This document shows positions 1 to 9,401 of a DNA stretch of 64,000 nucleotides, piece after piece. Each line of letters begins with the position of its first letter. Position 1 is the first letter of the stretch. The position numbers and the translations under genes were made by a program. The notes below the pieces were generated by a model, which saw nothing but the letters and a program-made list of their open reading frames with translations, was not told the origin of the DNA and did not search any database. The stretch lies in the NCBI GenBank assembly GCA_963715745.1, contig OY970271.1:806001-870000 (forward strand), written 5' to 3'. This DNA is from CAWGJF01 sp963715745 (GTDB lineage Bacteria; Bacteroidota; Ignavibacteria; Ignavibacteriales; Ignavibacteriaceae).

Positions 1-1197
1 TCACTTGAATACGAAATAGATGGTGCAGTAGTAAAAATCAATTCAATTCAACAGCAAAATAAGCTTGGAAGCATTGCTAAATCACCCAGGTGGGCAGTGG
101 CATTTAAGTTTAAAGCAAAACAGGCAACAACAAAAGTGAATGGAATAACCTGGCAGGTAGGAAGAACAGGAGCCATTACTCCTGTTGCTGAACTTGAACC
201 GGTTCTGCTTGCAGGATCAACAATCAGCAGAACAACATTGCACAACTATGATGAAATAATGCGAAAAGATATCCGGGTTGGGGATACAGTTGTGATTGAA
301 AAAGGCGGAGATGTTATTCCTAAGGTTGTTTCAGTTGTTACTTCAGAAAGAAATAAAAATTCAAGACCTGCTGTGCCTCCTAAAAATTGTCCTGCCTGCG
401 GAACAACTTTGTTTAAACCCGAGTCTGAAGTAGCATATTATTGCCAGAATACAAAATGCCCCGATCAGGTAAAAGGAAGATTGGAACATTTTGCTTCGCG
501 GGGAGCAATGGATATTGAAGGTTTGGGTGAAGCTTTGATAGATTTGTTTGTTGAAAAAGGATTTTTAAAATCATATCCTGATATTTATAAGTTAAAAAAA
601 ATAAAAAATGATCTTATAGGTATCGAAAGACTCGGCGAAAAAAGCATCAGCAAATTGCTGAACGCAATTGAAAAAAGTAAAGAAAAACCATTTGATAAAG
701 TTTTATTCGCAATCGGAATTCGTTATGTTGGTGCCGGTGCAGCAAAAAAAGTTGCGTCACATTTCAAATCAATCGATGCATTGATAAAAGCGGATGATGA
801 AGAAATTACTTCCATTCCTGAAATAGGTGAGAGCATTAGTACAAGTCTCAGGCAGTTTTTTTCAAATAAAAATAATCTTCGAATGATTAAAGATTTGAGG
901 AAAGCCGGACTTAATTTTGAACTAAGAAAAGATATAACAAAATCTGCTTTACAAAAAGATTCTTTCTTTTATGGAAAGAATTTCGTATTAACCGGTACAC
1001 TTAGTGAGTTCACAAGGGAAGAAGCAGGCGAAAAGATTGAGCAGTTCGGAGGGAAAGTAACCTCATCAGTAAGCAAGAACACGGATTATGTTCTTGCCGG
1101 GGAAAAAGCAGGTTCAAAATTGGACAAAGCCGAAAAGCTGGGAGTTAAAATCCTGGGTGAAGAAGAATTTAAGAAACACCTCAAAGAGGTAGAATAA
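1..1197 (+). CDS. ligA: NAD+-dependent DNA ligase LigA, 3' part of gene
   Basis: C-terminal roughly 400 residues of the NAD+-dependent ligase that seals nicks in replication and repair. The frame is open from base 1, so the N-terminal Ia domain and the catalytic Lys lie outside the window. Seen in order: the end of the nucleotidyltransferase domain (YEIDGAVVKI, then SPRWAVAFKF), the OB-fold, a four-Cys zinc finger (CPACG ... YCQNTKC, about 390-470), the helix-hairpin-helix region (GIRYVGAGAAKKVA) and a C-terminal BRCT domain (KNFVLTGTLSEFTREEA, from about 970). The methionine at 97 is internal and not the start. The next gene begins 2 bases after the stop. Confidence 0.96.
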   Translation, partial: SLEYEIDGAVVKINSIQQQNKLGSIAKSPRWAVAFKFKAKQATTKVNGITWQVGRTGAITPVAELEPVLLAGSTISRTTLHNYDEIMRKDIRVGDTVVIEKGGDVIPKVVSVVTSERNKNSRPAVPPKNCPACGTTLFKPESEVAYYCQNTKCPDQVKGRLEHFASRGAMDIEGLGEALIDLFVEKGFLKSYPDIYKLKKIKNDLIGIERLGEKSISKLLNAIEKSKEKPFDKVLFAIGIRYVGAGAAKKVASHFKSIDALIKADDEEITSIPEIGESISTSLRQFFSNKNNLRMIKDLRKAGLNFELRKDITKSALQKDSFFYGKNFVLTGTLSEFTREEAGEKIEQFGGKVTSSVSKNTDYVLAGEKAGSKLDKAEKLGVKILGEEEFKKHLKEVE

Positions 1198-1199
1198 AA

Positions 1200-1730
1200 T
1201 TGATTAATGCATTAAAAGATCAGGCTGCAAAGCTCTTAATAAACAGAAAATTTAAAAAACCGGAATTTGTTGAAAGAGATTTCACTTCAATTTTTGATAA
1301 ATCATTTTCCTTTCTTGTTTTAATGCCGAAAGACGAGCGGGATTTTCATTACGCAATTAACATTCTAAATTTTCTGCGTGAAAATAAAAAGACTTTAACG
1401 ATTGTTACTTATGATTTTCGCGTAAGCCTTCTACCACCTGCATTCAAACCGAATGTAATTGAGCATGGAATTAATGATATAAATAAAATTAATCTTCCTG
1501 CTAAAAAATTAATTGAACGAATTGAAAAAATCAGGTATGATGTAGTAATTGATACTAACAGGGAAGAGGTGTTTTTCTACAGCTTTATCACCCGTCATGT
1601 AAATGCAAAAATTCATTTTGGTTTTATGAGAGAGAATTCTGATAAATATTTTAACCTGCAAATAGTAAATAATGAATCAAGTCCGGAAATATCATATCGG
1701 AATTTATTAAATTGCTTTAAAATGTTATAG
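1200..1730 (+). CDS. glycosyltransferase-9-like conserved hypothetical protein
   Basis: 176 residues, starting at TTG two bases after the ligA stop; the only nearby ATG (1207) is out of frame, so the TTG start is chosen. It has an alternating beta/alpha pattern (FSFLVLMPKDERDFHYAINILNFL, TLTIVTYD, YDVVIDTNRE, AKIHFGFMRE) that resembles the N-terminal Rossmann half of ADP-heptose-type (GT9) glycosyltransferases. The nucleotide-sugar-binding C-terminal half of that family is absent. The assignment rests on fold resemblance only. It sits between ligA and a STAS gene, and could form an operon with both. Confidence 0.5.
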   Translation: MINALKDQAAKLLINRKFKKPEFVERDFTSIFDKSFSFLVLMPKDERDFHYAINILNFLRENKKTLTIVTYDFRVSLLPPAFKPNVIEHGINDINKINLPAKKLIERIEKIRYDVVIDTNREEVFFYSFITRHVNAKIHFGFMRENSDKYFNLQIVNNESSPEISYRNLLNCFKML

Positions 1731-1738
1731 GAATTTTA

Positions 1739-2089
1739 ATGAACTACGAGATAAAAAAGATCAACGGAATAACGGTATTTAAGCTTAATGAAAAAAGACT
1801 TGATACCAACATATCCGGTTTGCTCAAAGGGGAGTTCACGCTCCTTTTAAAAGTTGAAGGAGCAAATAAATTTATTCTGGATTTAAGTGATGTTGAAAGC
1901 TGTGACAGTTCCGGTCTGAGCGCAATCCTTGTTGCGAACAGAATTCTGAATTCCACTGATGGACATATGCGTATAGCATCACCTTCTGAAAAAGTTTATT
2001 CACTTATAAAAATTACACAGCTTGACAGGGTTCTTCCTGTCTGCTCATCAGTTGACGAAGCTTATGAACAATTGAAAAAAGTAAGCTAA
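1739..2089 (+). CDS. STAS-domain anti-sigma factor antagonist
   Basis: 116-residue single STAS domain. The hallmark loop FILDLSDVESCDSSGLSAIL is present; in SpoIIAA-like proteins the Ser in this DSSG segment is phosphorylated by an HPK/RsbW-type kinase and controls release of a sigma factor or other partner. No cognate kinase or sigma factor is in the window, so the partner is unknown. It starts at ATG 9 bases after the preceding stop, behind a weak GGAATTTT ribosome site, and is followed by a clear intrinsic terminator, which makes it the last gene of the ligA transcription unit. Confidence 0.9.
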   Translation: MNYEIKKINGITVFKLNEKRLDTNISGLLKGEFTLLLKVEGANKFILDLSDVESCDSSGLSAILVANRILNSTDGHMRIASPSEKVYSLIKITQLDRVLPVCSSVDEAYEQLKKVS

Positions 2090-2116
2090 ACAGAAATGTT
2101 TTTTTTAAGATTCAAG

Positions 2117-2150
2117 AAGCATCCTTATTTATTCAGGATGCTTTTTTATT
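2117..2150 (+). terminator. intrinsic terminator after the STAS gene
   Basis: Perfect 9-base stem AAGCATCCT (2117-2125) / AGGATGCTT (2135-2143) followed by a T-rich run. It separates the ligA-STAS unit from the symporter gene. Confidence 0.88.
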
Positions 2151-2181
2151 TTAAAATATTCTGAAATTCTTTATATAATTT

Positions 2182-3636
2182 ATGTTTGAAGGAAGAGAAA
2201 TAGATTATATAATAATTATTGTTTATCTGCTTGCGATTGTCATTTTAGGTATCGTATCCGGCGGGAAACAGAAAAGCGTAAAGGAATACTTCCTCGGTGC
2301 AGAGAAAGTTCCATGGTGGGTTGTCTGTTTCTCAATTGTTGCAGCGGAAACAAGCACACTTACATTCATTTCCATTCCCGGTATTGCTTACCTGACAAAT
2401 CTGAATTTTCTTCAGTTAACAATTGGATATCTTTTAGGAAGGATTATTGTCGCAATATTTTTTCTTCCGGCTTATTATAAAGGCGAGTTAAAAACAGCAT
2501 ATACTTTTTTAGAAAATAGGTTTGGCGGAAAAGTACGTTCTTTTGCTTCAGTGGTTTTTTTATTTACCAGAACTGCTGCAGATGGTGTAAGACTTTTTGC
2601 AACAGCGATTCCGCTTTATCTGCTTCTCGATATTAATCCGGTTAACGCCATAATAATTATGGCAGTTGTTTCTCTGATGTATACTTATGTTGGAGGAGTG
2701 AAAGGAATAATCTGGGTGGATGCTTTGCAGATGATAATTTATATCGGCGGTGCAATTCTTGCAATTGTTTTTCTTTCCCAAATGCTTCCAGATGGATTAA
2801 TAGTATCTCTGAAAAATCAATCTGCAAAATTATCAGTTTTCAATTTCGGATTCGATAAAGGATTCACTGAGTTTTTCTCAGAACCCTATACATTATTTGG
2901 TGGACTAGTTGGCGGCTCATTTCTCTCAATGGCTTCTCACGGAACCGATCAGTTGATTGTCCAAAGATTGCTCGCTGCAGGTAATTTTAACAAAAGTAGA
3001 AAAGCACTTATAGGAAGCGGTATCATTATTATTTTTCAGTTTACATTATTTCTTGTTTTAGGAGTTTTGCTTTATTCATATTATGGCCCGATGGATGTAA
3101 AGTCAGATGAAATATTTCCGTTGTTTATTATTAATAAACTTCCGGTTGGAGTATCGGGAATAATTATCGCAGGATTATTTGCTGCAGCAATTTCAACTCT
3201 TGCCGGGTCAATGAGCTCTCTTTCTTCTTCAACTATTCACGATTTAATTTTGCCAGTTAGAAAATCAAAACCCGATGAAGAAACTAAATTAAATCTGTCA
3301 AGAATAATAACAATTATATGGTCGGTTTTACTTGTGTTCTCTGCTTTGTTTTTTATGAATTCATCACAAACAGTTGTAGAGCTTGCACTTAGCATAGCGT
3401 CTTTTACTTATGGGGGAATGCTTGGTACTTTTCTTTTAGGATTCATATCAAAAAAAGTGAATCAAAAACATGCGTTAATTGCTTTTAGTTTTGGGATCGC
3501 CGGGATGATAGTTGTGATTTTTTTAAAACTTGTTGCCTGGACTTGGTTCACACCTGTTGGAGTTGCAATAACTTTACTGGCAGGATACTTATCTTTAAAA
3601 ATATCCGGAAATACAAAAACTGATCAGCCTGGTTGA
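2182..3636 (+). CDS. sodium/solute symporter (SSS family)
   Basis: 484-residue polytopic inner-membrane protein with about 13 hydrophobic segments. It carries SSS-family features: KEYFLGAEKVPWWVVCFSIVAAETSTLTFISIPG near the N-terminus (the KEYFLG ... W ... S motif around TM1), and GIIIAGLFAAAISTLAGSMSSLSSSTIHDL in the middle (the TM8-9 region). Members couple Na+ entry to uptake of sugars, amino acids, sialic acid or similar; the substrate cannot be read from sequence. Its 3' end overlaps the convergent TPR gene by 13 bases. A second, clearly different SSS gene lies at 4592. Confidence 0.92.
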   Translation: MFEGREIDYIIIIVYLLAIVILGIVSGGKQKSVKEYFLGAEKVPWWVVCFSIVAAETSTLTFISIPGIAYLTNLNFLQLTIGYLLGRIIVAIFFLPAYYKGELKTAYTFLENRFGGKVRSFASVVFLFTRTAADGVRLFATAIPLYLLLDINPVNAIIIMAVVSLMYTYVGGVKGIIWVDALQMIIYIGGAILAIVFLSQMLPDGLIVSLKNQSAKLSVFNFGFDKGFTEFFSEPYTLFGGLVGGSFLSMASHGTDQLIVQRLLAAGNFNKSRKALIGSGIIIIFQFTLFLVLGVLLYSYYGPMDVKSDEIFPLFIINKLPVGVSGIIIAGLFAAAISTLAGSMSSLSSSTIHDLILPVRKSKPDEETKLNLSRIITIIWSVLLVFSALFFMNSSQTVVELALSIASFTYGGMLGTFLLGFISKKVNQKHALIAFSFGIAGMIVVIFLKLVAWTWFTPVGVAITLLAGYLSLKISGNTKTDQPG

Positions 3637-4454
3637 GCTGAATTTTCTTCACATATTTCTTTTATATGATGATACGCTTCAAGATTGCCGAGAGTTAGTG
3701 AGGCTCTCAGATCTTTACAACATCCTTCTTTGTTCCCTTCTTTAAACTTAACCATGCCTCTTTCAAAAAATGCCTTGCCGTGTTTCGGGTCCCGGTTAAT
3801 TACTTTTGAAAAGTTTGTCACAGCTTCATCAAAGCGTTCTTGTTTCGAACAAATTAATCCGAGATAGTAATTAGTCTCAATGAATTCAGGTGCTGCTATA
3901 AGAAAGCTGTTAAAATCCTGCTCTGCTCCAAATAAATCTTCAGACTCATATTTAGCTATTCCCCTAAAATATAAAGCATTTTTCTCATCAATCTCTAGCT
4001 GTATAGTTTCAGTAAAATCATTTTGCGCATCAATGAAATTCTTCAGCAAACATTTTAATAATCCCCGGCAATAAATAGCCTTATAATTAGATTGATTCAA
4101 ATCGACTGCATTGTTCATTTTATTTAGTGCTCCCTTATAATCACCTGTTGCTAAATCTTCCAAAGCTGATTTGAATACCATATTGAAGTCTTCATTATCC
4201 GGGTCCTGTTGATTTTTATAACGAAGTATTTCACTTTTAAAATCTTTTGGATATTCAACCTTAAGTATAGGCTGTGATTTTTGCGGAACCGGAGGTTCGA
4301 ATTTTTTATGATCAGTTTGAGGGTTATCAAAAGTTGCTTCTAGAATCGCTCTGTCTTTGTAGCCTATTTTTCTTTTAGTATCACGTTTTGTTCTTATAAA
4401 TATTAAAATTACTATAATGCAGGCAAAAATGAGTCCGCCTAAAAAATAGAGCAT
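3624..4454 (-). CDS. membrane-anchored tetratricopeptide-repeat protein
   Basis: 276 residues: one N-terminal transmembrane helix (LGGLIFACIIVILIFI, residues about 5-20), a basic and polar linker of about 80 residues, then about five TPR units (ALEDLATGDYKGALNKMNNAVDL, AIYCRGLLKCLLKNFIDAQNDF, ALYFRGIAKYESEDLFGAEQDF, TNYYLGLICSKQERFDEAVTNF, AFFERGMVKFKEGNKEGCCKDL). TPRs act as protein-protein scaffolds; no enzymatic domain is visible. It is convergent with the symporter before it (13-base overlap) and divergent from the one after it, so it is probably transcribed alone. Confidence 0.85.
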   Translation of the reverse strand: MLYFLGGLIFACIIVILIFIRTKRDTKRKIGYKDRAILEATFDNPQTDHKKFEPPVPQKSQPILKVEYPKDFKSEILRYKNQQDPDNEDFNMVFKSALEDLATGDYKGALNKMNNAVDLNQSNYKAIYCRGLLKCLLKNFIDAQNDFTETIQLEIDEKNALYFRGIAKYESEDLFGAEQDFNSFLIAAPEFIETNYYLGLICSKQERFDEAVTNFSKVINRDPKHGKAFFERGMVKFKEGNKEGCCKDLRASLTLGNLEAYHHIKEICEENSAQPG

Positions 4455-4591
4455 GGTAGAAATTCCTTAATAATTATTAAGTAATTTTTGAAAGAATAAT
4501 CAAATATTGTTCCTTATAAGATAAAGATAAAACAATTCCATATATTTTGCATCATTCAATATTTTAAGATAAAATTTTAAGTAGCTCATCT

Positions 4592-6337
4592 ATGGAATTT
4601 TGGGACATACTGATAATAATTACCTATTTCATTATTTCTTTTTCGATAGCTTTTTATTTTTTCAAAAGATCTGGTAAAGACACAAATGAGTTTTTTCTGT
4701 CCGGAAGAAACCTGCCCTGGTATCTGGCGGGTTTATCTATGGTGGCAACTACATTTGCTGCAGATACTCCCCTGGCAGTTACTGAACTTGTTGCAAAAAA
4801 CGGTATTGCAGGAAACTGGTTATGGTGGAATTTTGCCTTCGGAGGAATGTTGACAGTTTTTTTCTTTGCAAGATTATGGAGAAGAGCAGGTATTGTTACT
4901 GAAGTTGAATTCGCTGAGCTGCGATACTCTGGAAAGCCGGCTAGATTTCTTCGTGGATTCAGGGCTGTTTATCTCGGTTTGATAATGAATGTGATTATAA
5001 TTGGCTGGGTAAATAAGGCAATGGCTTCAATTCTTACAGGTTTTTTCGGAATAAGTAATTCAGAAGTTTACATTTATATTTTTGCCTGTATGCTGCTTGT
5101 GGCTGTTTACTCTGCTTTGTCTGGTTTGTGGGGTGTAGTAATAACGGATGCATTTCAGTTCTTCATTGCGATGGCGGGATGTATAATTCTTGCTGTCATT
5201 GTTTTGAACTCTCCACAGGTTGGGGGAATAGATGGATTAAAGATCAAATTACCTTCATCTGTGTTTTCATTCTTTCCAAACATCTCCAATGTTGAATCTG
5301 CTGTAACTGGATTTACACTTAGTGTATTTTCATTTTTTGCCTATATTGGAATTATCTGGTGGGCGTCGTGGTATCCTGGTGCAGAACCGGGCGGTGGAGG
5401 TTATGTTGCTCAAAGGATGATGTCTGCAAAAAATGAAAAACATTCCTTGATAGCAACTTTGTTTTTCCAGGTAGCACATTATGCAATCAGACCTTGGCCG
5501 TGGATAATAGTTGCATTGTGCGCTTTGGTGTTATATCCTACTTTACCTGAAGCTGAAAAAGGGATGGGCTACATTTATGCAATGAGAGATTTTTTACCTG
5601 TCGGACTTAAAGGCCTGCTTGTTGCAGCATTTTTTGCTGCCTATATGAGTACAGTTGCAACCCAGCTAAACTGGGGAACTTCTTATTTGATTAATGATTT
5701 TTACAGGAGATTCATTAGTAAACAAAAAACAGAGAAGCATTATGTTTTATCTTCAAGAGTAGTTACATTGCTTTTAATGGCTGCTTCAGTAATTGCTACA
5801 CTTTTTATACAGGAAATATCAGGAGCCTGGCAATTTATCCTTGAATGTGGTGCAGGAGTTGGATTGGTTTTGATACTAAGATGGTTCTGGTGGAGAATAA
5901 ATGCCTGGTCGGAAATATCTGCTATGGTTACTCCTTTTATCATTTATCCCATACTGAAATCAATAAATGTCGAATTTCCATTTACTCTTTTTATAATAGT
6001 TCCTGCAACAACAATTGTCTGGCTGATTGTTACATTTTTAACCAAACCAGTTGATGAAAGTACACTTTTTATATTTTACAGGAGAATACATCCTGGTGGT
6101 GTTTTTTGGAAAAAAATCTCGGATAAATTACCGGATGTGAAAAATGACGGAAATTTTGCCCAGATGTTTTTAAATTGGATATGTGGAGTTTTTCTTGTTT
6201 ACTCGTTACTGTTTTCCACCGGTAGTTTAATACTAGGAAATTTTACTGATTTTTTTATTTACCTGGTTATCGGGATTATCTCACTTATAATTATCTATAA
6301 AAATCTTATAAAGGTTGGTTGGGATCAGCTTAAATAA
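4592..6337 (+). CDS. sodium/solute symporter (SSS family, long form)
   Basis: 581 residues, about 14 membrane segments. The N-terminal DTNEFFLSGRNLPWYLAGLSMVATTFAADTPLAVTELVA and the GLLVAAFFAAYMSTVATQLNWGTSYLINDFY block are SSS signatures. It differs from the symporter at 2182 in the TM1 loop and has a longer C-terminal extension, so this is not a recent tandem duplication. It is followed after 3 bases by a HAD phosphatase gene, which suggests co-transcription and possibly uptake of a phosphorylatable solute; that link is inference. Confidence 0.92.
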   Translation: MEFWDILIIITYFIISFSIAFYFFKRSGKDTNEFFLSGRNLPWYLAGLSMVATTFAADTPLAVTELVAKNGIAGNWLWWNFAFGGMLTVFFFARLWRRAGIVTEVEFAELRYSGKPARFLRGFRAVYLGLIMNVIIIGWVNKAMASILTGFFGISNSEVYIYIFACMLLVAVYSALSGLWGVVITDAFQFFIAMAGCIILAVIVLNSPQVGGIDGLKIKLPSSVFSFFPNISNVESAVTGFTLSVFSFFAYIGIIWWASWYPGAEPGGGGYVAQRMMSAKNEKHSLIATLFFQVAHYAIRPWPWIIVALCALVLYPTLPEAEKGMGYIYAMRDFLPVGLKGLLVAAFFAAYMSTVATQLNWGTSYLINDFYRRFISKQKTEKHYVLSSRVVTLLLMAASVIATLFIQEISGAWQFILECGAGVGLVLILRWFWWRINAWSEISAMVTPFIIYPILKSINVEFPFTLFIIVPATTIVWLIVTFLTKPVDESTLFIFYRRIHPGGVFWKKISDKLPDVKNDGNFAQMFLNWICGVFLVYSLLFSTGSLILGNFTDFFIYLVIGIISLIIIYKNLIKVGWDQLK

Positions 6338-6340
6338 ATT

Positions 6341-7189
6341 ATGTACTCATTATCGGATTTAAGCAAAATTAAATTAATTGTTTCTGATGTTGACGGAACT
6401 CTTCTTAAAGAAGATGGCACACTTGGAAGCAAAACAAAAGACCTGATTTCGCAATTGATGGAAAGCGGAATAAAGTTTTCACTTGCCACAGGAAGACTTC
6501 ATTCTGCAGTTGTTGAATTAGCTTCTGAAATAAGACTGAATGGCGCTGTGATATCTCTTGACGGAAGTGTTATAAATGATTATTCAAGCGATCAAATTAT
6601 TTATGAATCGTTTTTAAAGCCTTCAAAGGTTATTAAAGCAATTAGGCTTGCAGGCAAGCATCTTGTTAATATTGCGCTTTGCCATGCAGATGCGATTTAT
6701 TTTACCGAGAATAATTCTTTTATTCCTGAAATTTTAAGTAAATATGGGGCAAAGTATCAGGAAGTAGAATCATATGATAATTATATTAATAATGTTCTTG
6801 AAATTATTTTTGTAAGCGATATGCAGGAATCAATAACCAGGATTCGTGACCATTTTGCATTTCCAAAAAATTTTGGCTGCAATATTTCTTATTACCGTTC
6901 TTCCTCAAAACAAAATATGTACTTTCTGGAAGTTCGCAAAAGTGGAAGTTCTAAAGGAAAAGCCGTAAAAAGAATTTTGAAACATTATAAAATGAACTGG
7001 CGCAATATTGCTGTGTTAGGTGATTGGTATAATGATGTTAGCATGTTTGATACATATGCTTTAAAGGTTGCGGTAGCTAACGCTGTTCCTGAAGTAATGT
7101 TAAAAGCTAATGTAGTTACAAGAGGGACTAATGAAGATGAAGGAGTTTGTGAATTTTTTGAAATGGTTCTAAAATCAAAAAGGAAATAA
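6341..7189 (+). CDS. HAD-superfamily hydrolase, Cof/type IIB
   Basis: 282 residues, the usual length of Cof-type phosphatases. Motif I is IVSDVDGTLL with the nucleophile and acid/base Asp pair. Motif II is FSLATGR and motif IV is VLGDWYNDVSMF; the C2B cap lies between. Such enzymes dephosphorylate sugar phosphates, nucleotides or cofactor intermediates in the cytoplasm. It lies 3 bases after the symporter stop and 1 base before the next ATG, so the symporter, phosphatase, PgpH-like and xerD genes look like one operon. Confidence 0.9.
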   Translation: MYSLSDLSKIKLIVSDVDGTLLKEDGTLGSKTKDLISQLMESGIKFSLATGRLHSAVVELASEIRLNGAVISLDGSVINDYSSDQIIYESFLKPSKVIKAIRLAGKHLVNIALCHADAIYFTENNSFIPEILSKYGAKYQEVESYDNYINNVLEIIFVSDMQESITRIRDHFAFPKNFGCNISYYRSSSKQNMYFLEVRKSGSSKGKAVKRILKHYKMNWRNIAVLGDWYNDVSMFDTYALKVAVANAVPEVMLKANVVTRGTNEDEGVCEFFEMVLKSKRK

Positions 7190-7190
7190 A

Positions 7191-9401
7191 ATGCCGGAAT
7201 CAACTGTAAACAGCAAAAGCAATGTTTTTTTCAAGTTTATTATCGGCTTAATAACGGTAATTCTAATTGTTGCAATGTTTCCCAAAGGAGAATCGATCGA
7301 GTTTGAAGTTTCAGAAGGTGCAATTTGGCTTCACGATGATTTGATTGCGCCATTCAGTTTTGCAATTAAAAAAAGTGAAGAACAATATAAGAAAGAAGTC
7401 AGGGAAGCTGAAAAAAGTGTTTACCCGGTTTTTCTTAATAAATCTGATGCTGTAAAACAAAGCCTTGATTCATTAAAAAATTATAGCACTTATCTTATAA
7501 ACGTTTTAGACCAGGCAATTGAGTCTAACTCCGACCAGTTAAGTAATCCCACTTTTTTAAGCTCAGCATCGTTTACAAAATTAAAGCAATTGAGGGTTCA
7601 GGAAAGAAACCTTCTTCGCTCAAACGGACATTCACTGAAAAACTATTTTACACAGGTTGGCGTTGCATTGGATAATGTTTATAAACGCGGTGTATTAAGC
7701 ATTGAACAAGGTTCGCAAAATAAAGACAGCATTGCTGTTCGTAATGGTCGTGTTGACCGGATTGAACCAATTTCAAAATTTCTTTTTCCTGCTCAGGCTA
7801 AAAACGAATTAGCACGGGAAATTCAAAAATTGAATTTTAATAAAGACATTGAAAAAGCATTGATTGAATATGGTATCCATTTTCTTTTCCCAAATATAGT
7901 TTACGATGAAAAAATGACCAATGAGGAAATCGAACAAGCTAAAAGCAATGTTTCAAAATACACCGGTGTAATTGTAAATGAGAATGAAAGAATTATTGCA
8001 AAGCACGACAGGATAACTAAAGAAGCAAAACTGAAACTGGAATCTTATAAAGAAGCTAAAGGAGAACTTACCGGTGAAGGAAGTATTTTTCTTCAAATAC
8101 TCGGAAAGTTTGTACACATTGCATTATTTTTTGTTCTGCTTACAATTTATCTTTTTCTTTTCAGGAAAAAAATATTTTATGATAACCAGAAAATTATTCT
8201 TATAACTATAATTTTACTCTTTGTTTGCTTCATAACTTTTCTTATAAATCAGATTTCGGTTCAAGCTCCGGTTCATTACCTGATATTCATTCCCGCAGCC
8301 TCAATGCTTTTCACAATTATTTTTGATTCGCGGGTAGGATTTTATATGACGGTTATTCTTACGTTAATCACCGGTGCACTTAGAGGAAATGATTATACTT
8401 TTATGGCAACAAACTTTATCGCAGGCGGTATTTCTGTTTATACTGTAAGAGATATAAAAAACCGATCACAAATCTTCCGGTCTTTTCTTTTTATTCTCGG
8501 CGGTTACCTGCTTGCCATATTTGCATTCGGACTTGAAAGATTTGCAACCTGGGGCAGTATGTTAATTGAGTTTGCTTTTGCTGCTTCTAATGCTTTGATA
8601 AGTCCGGTTCTTACTTACGGTTTATTAATTTTCTTTGAAAGAATTTTCAGAATTACTACCGACCTGACACTTCTGGAGTTATCTAATTTTGACAGGCCAT
8701 TGCTTCGAGAACTTGCCAGAAAAGCTCCCGGCACTTTTAATCACTCCATGACTATGGGAACGATTGCTGAAGCCGCTGCCGAAAAAATCGGTGCAAATTC
8801 TTTACTTGCAAGAGTAGGTGCATATTATCATGATATAGGTAAAACTATCACTCCACAAAATTTTGTCGAAAACCAATTGAATAATCAGAATGTTCATGAA
8901 AACCTGAAACCCGAGGAAAGCGTTCAGCTAATCTCAAGTCATGTGAGAGAAGGAATTAATATGGCAGTCGATGAAAACCTGCCGGTTGAAATAATTGATT
9001 TTATACCGATGCATCACGGAACTACTGTGATGTCCTATTTCTATGAAAGAGCAAAAAAGCTTTATGGTGAAGATCAGGTGAATATAAATGATTACCGTTA
9101 TCCCGGGCCAAAACCAAATTCAAAAGAAACAGCTATTATAATGTTAGCAGACGGATGTGAGTCGGCTGTTCGTTCTATTGACGAGCCCACTCCACAAAAA
9201 GTTGAAAATATTATTGATAATATTTTTAAAGCGAGAATTGAAGACAAGCAGCTTGATAATGCTCCGGTTTCATTTGCTGATATTACGAAAATGAAAGAGT
9301 CCTTTTTAAATATATTAATTGGACAGCATCATAAGAGAATAAAATATCCGAAGCAGGAAGAAGTTGAAAAAGGTGTTGATAAAGAAAAGCAGAAAGAATG
9401 A
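7191..9401 (+). CDS. 7TMR-HD family membrane phosphohydrolase (PgpH-like)
   Basis: 736 residues. Layout: N-terminal membrane anchor (about 15-30), an extracytoplasmic region of about 270 residues of the 7TMR-HDED type, seven hydrophobic helices (about 295-480), then a cytoplasmic HD domain with FNHSMTMGTIAEAAAEKIG, GAYYHDIGKT (the HDIG metal motif) and MHHGTTVMSYF. Characterised relatives such as PgpH hydrolyse cyclic di-AMP; that substrate is a family inference here. The stop overlaps the next start by 4 bases (ATGA), typical of translational coupling to xerD. Confidence 0.9.
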   Translation: MPESTVNSKSNVFFKFIIGLITVILIVAMFPKGESIEFEVSEGAIWLHDDLIAPFSFAIKKSEEQYKKEVREAEKSVYPVFLNKSDAVKQSLDSLKNYSTYLINVLDQAIESNSDQLSNPTFLSSASFTKLKQLRVQERNLLRSNGHSLKNYFTQVGVALDNVYKRGVLSIEQGSQNKDSIAVRNGRVDRIEPISKFLFPAQAKNELAREIQKLNFNKDIEKALIEYGIHFLFPNIVYDEKMTNEEIEQAKSNVSKYTGVIVNENERIIAKHDRITKEAKLKLESYKEAKGELTGEGSIFLQILGKFVHIALFFVLLTIYLFLFRKKIFYDNQKIILITIILLFVCFITFLINQISVQAPVHYLIFIPAASMLFTIIFDSRVGFYMTVILTLITGALRGNDYTFMATNFIAGGISVYTVRDIKNRSQIFRSFLFILGGYLLAIFAFGLERFATWGSMLIEFAFAASNALISPVLTYGLLIFFERIFRITTDLTLLELSNFDRPLLRELARKAPGTFNHSMTMGTIAEAAAEKIGANSLLARVGAYYHDIGKTITPQNFVENQLNNQNVHENLKPEESVQLISSHVREGINMAVDENLPVEIIDFIPMHHGTTVMSYFYERAKKLYGEDQVNINDYRYPGPKPNSKETAIIMLADGCESAVRSIDEPTPQKVENIIDNIFKARIEDKQLDNAPVSFADITKMKESFLNILIGQHHKRIKYPKQEEVEKGVDKEKQKE

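Noticed and set aside
2182..6337. Two SSS symporters as a recent tandem duplication
   Set aside because: Their TM1 loops, lengths and C-termini differ too much, and an opposite-strand gene lies between them.
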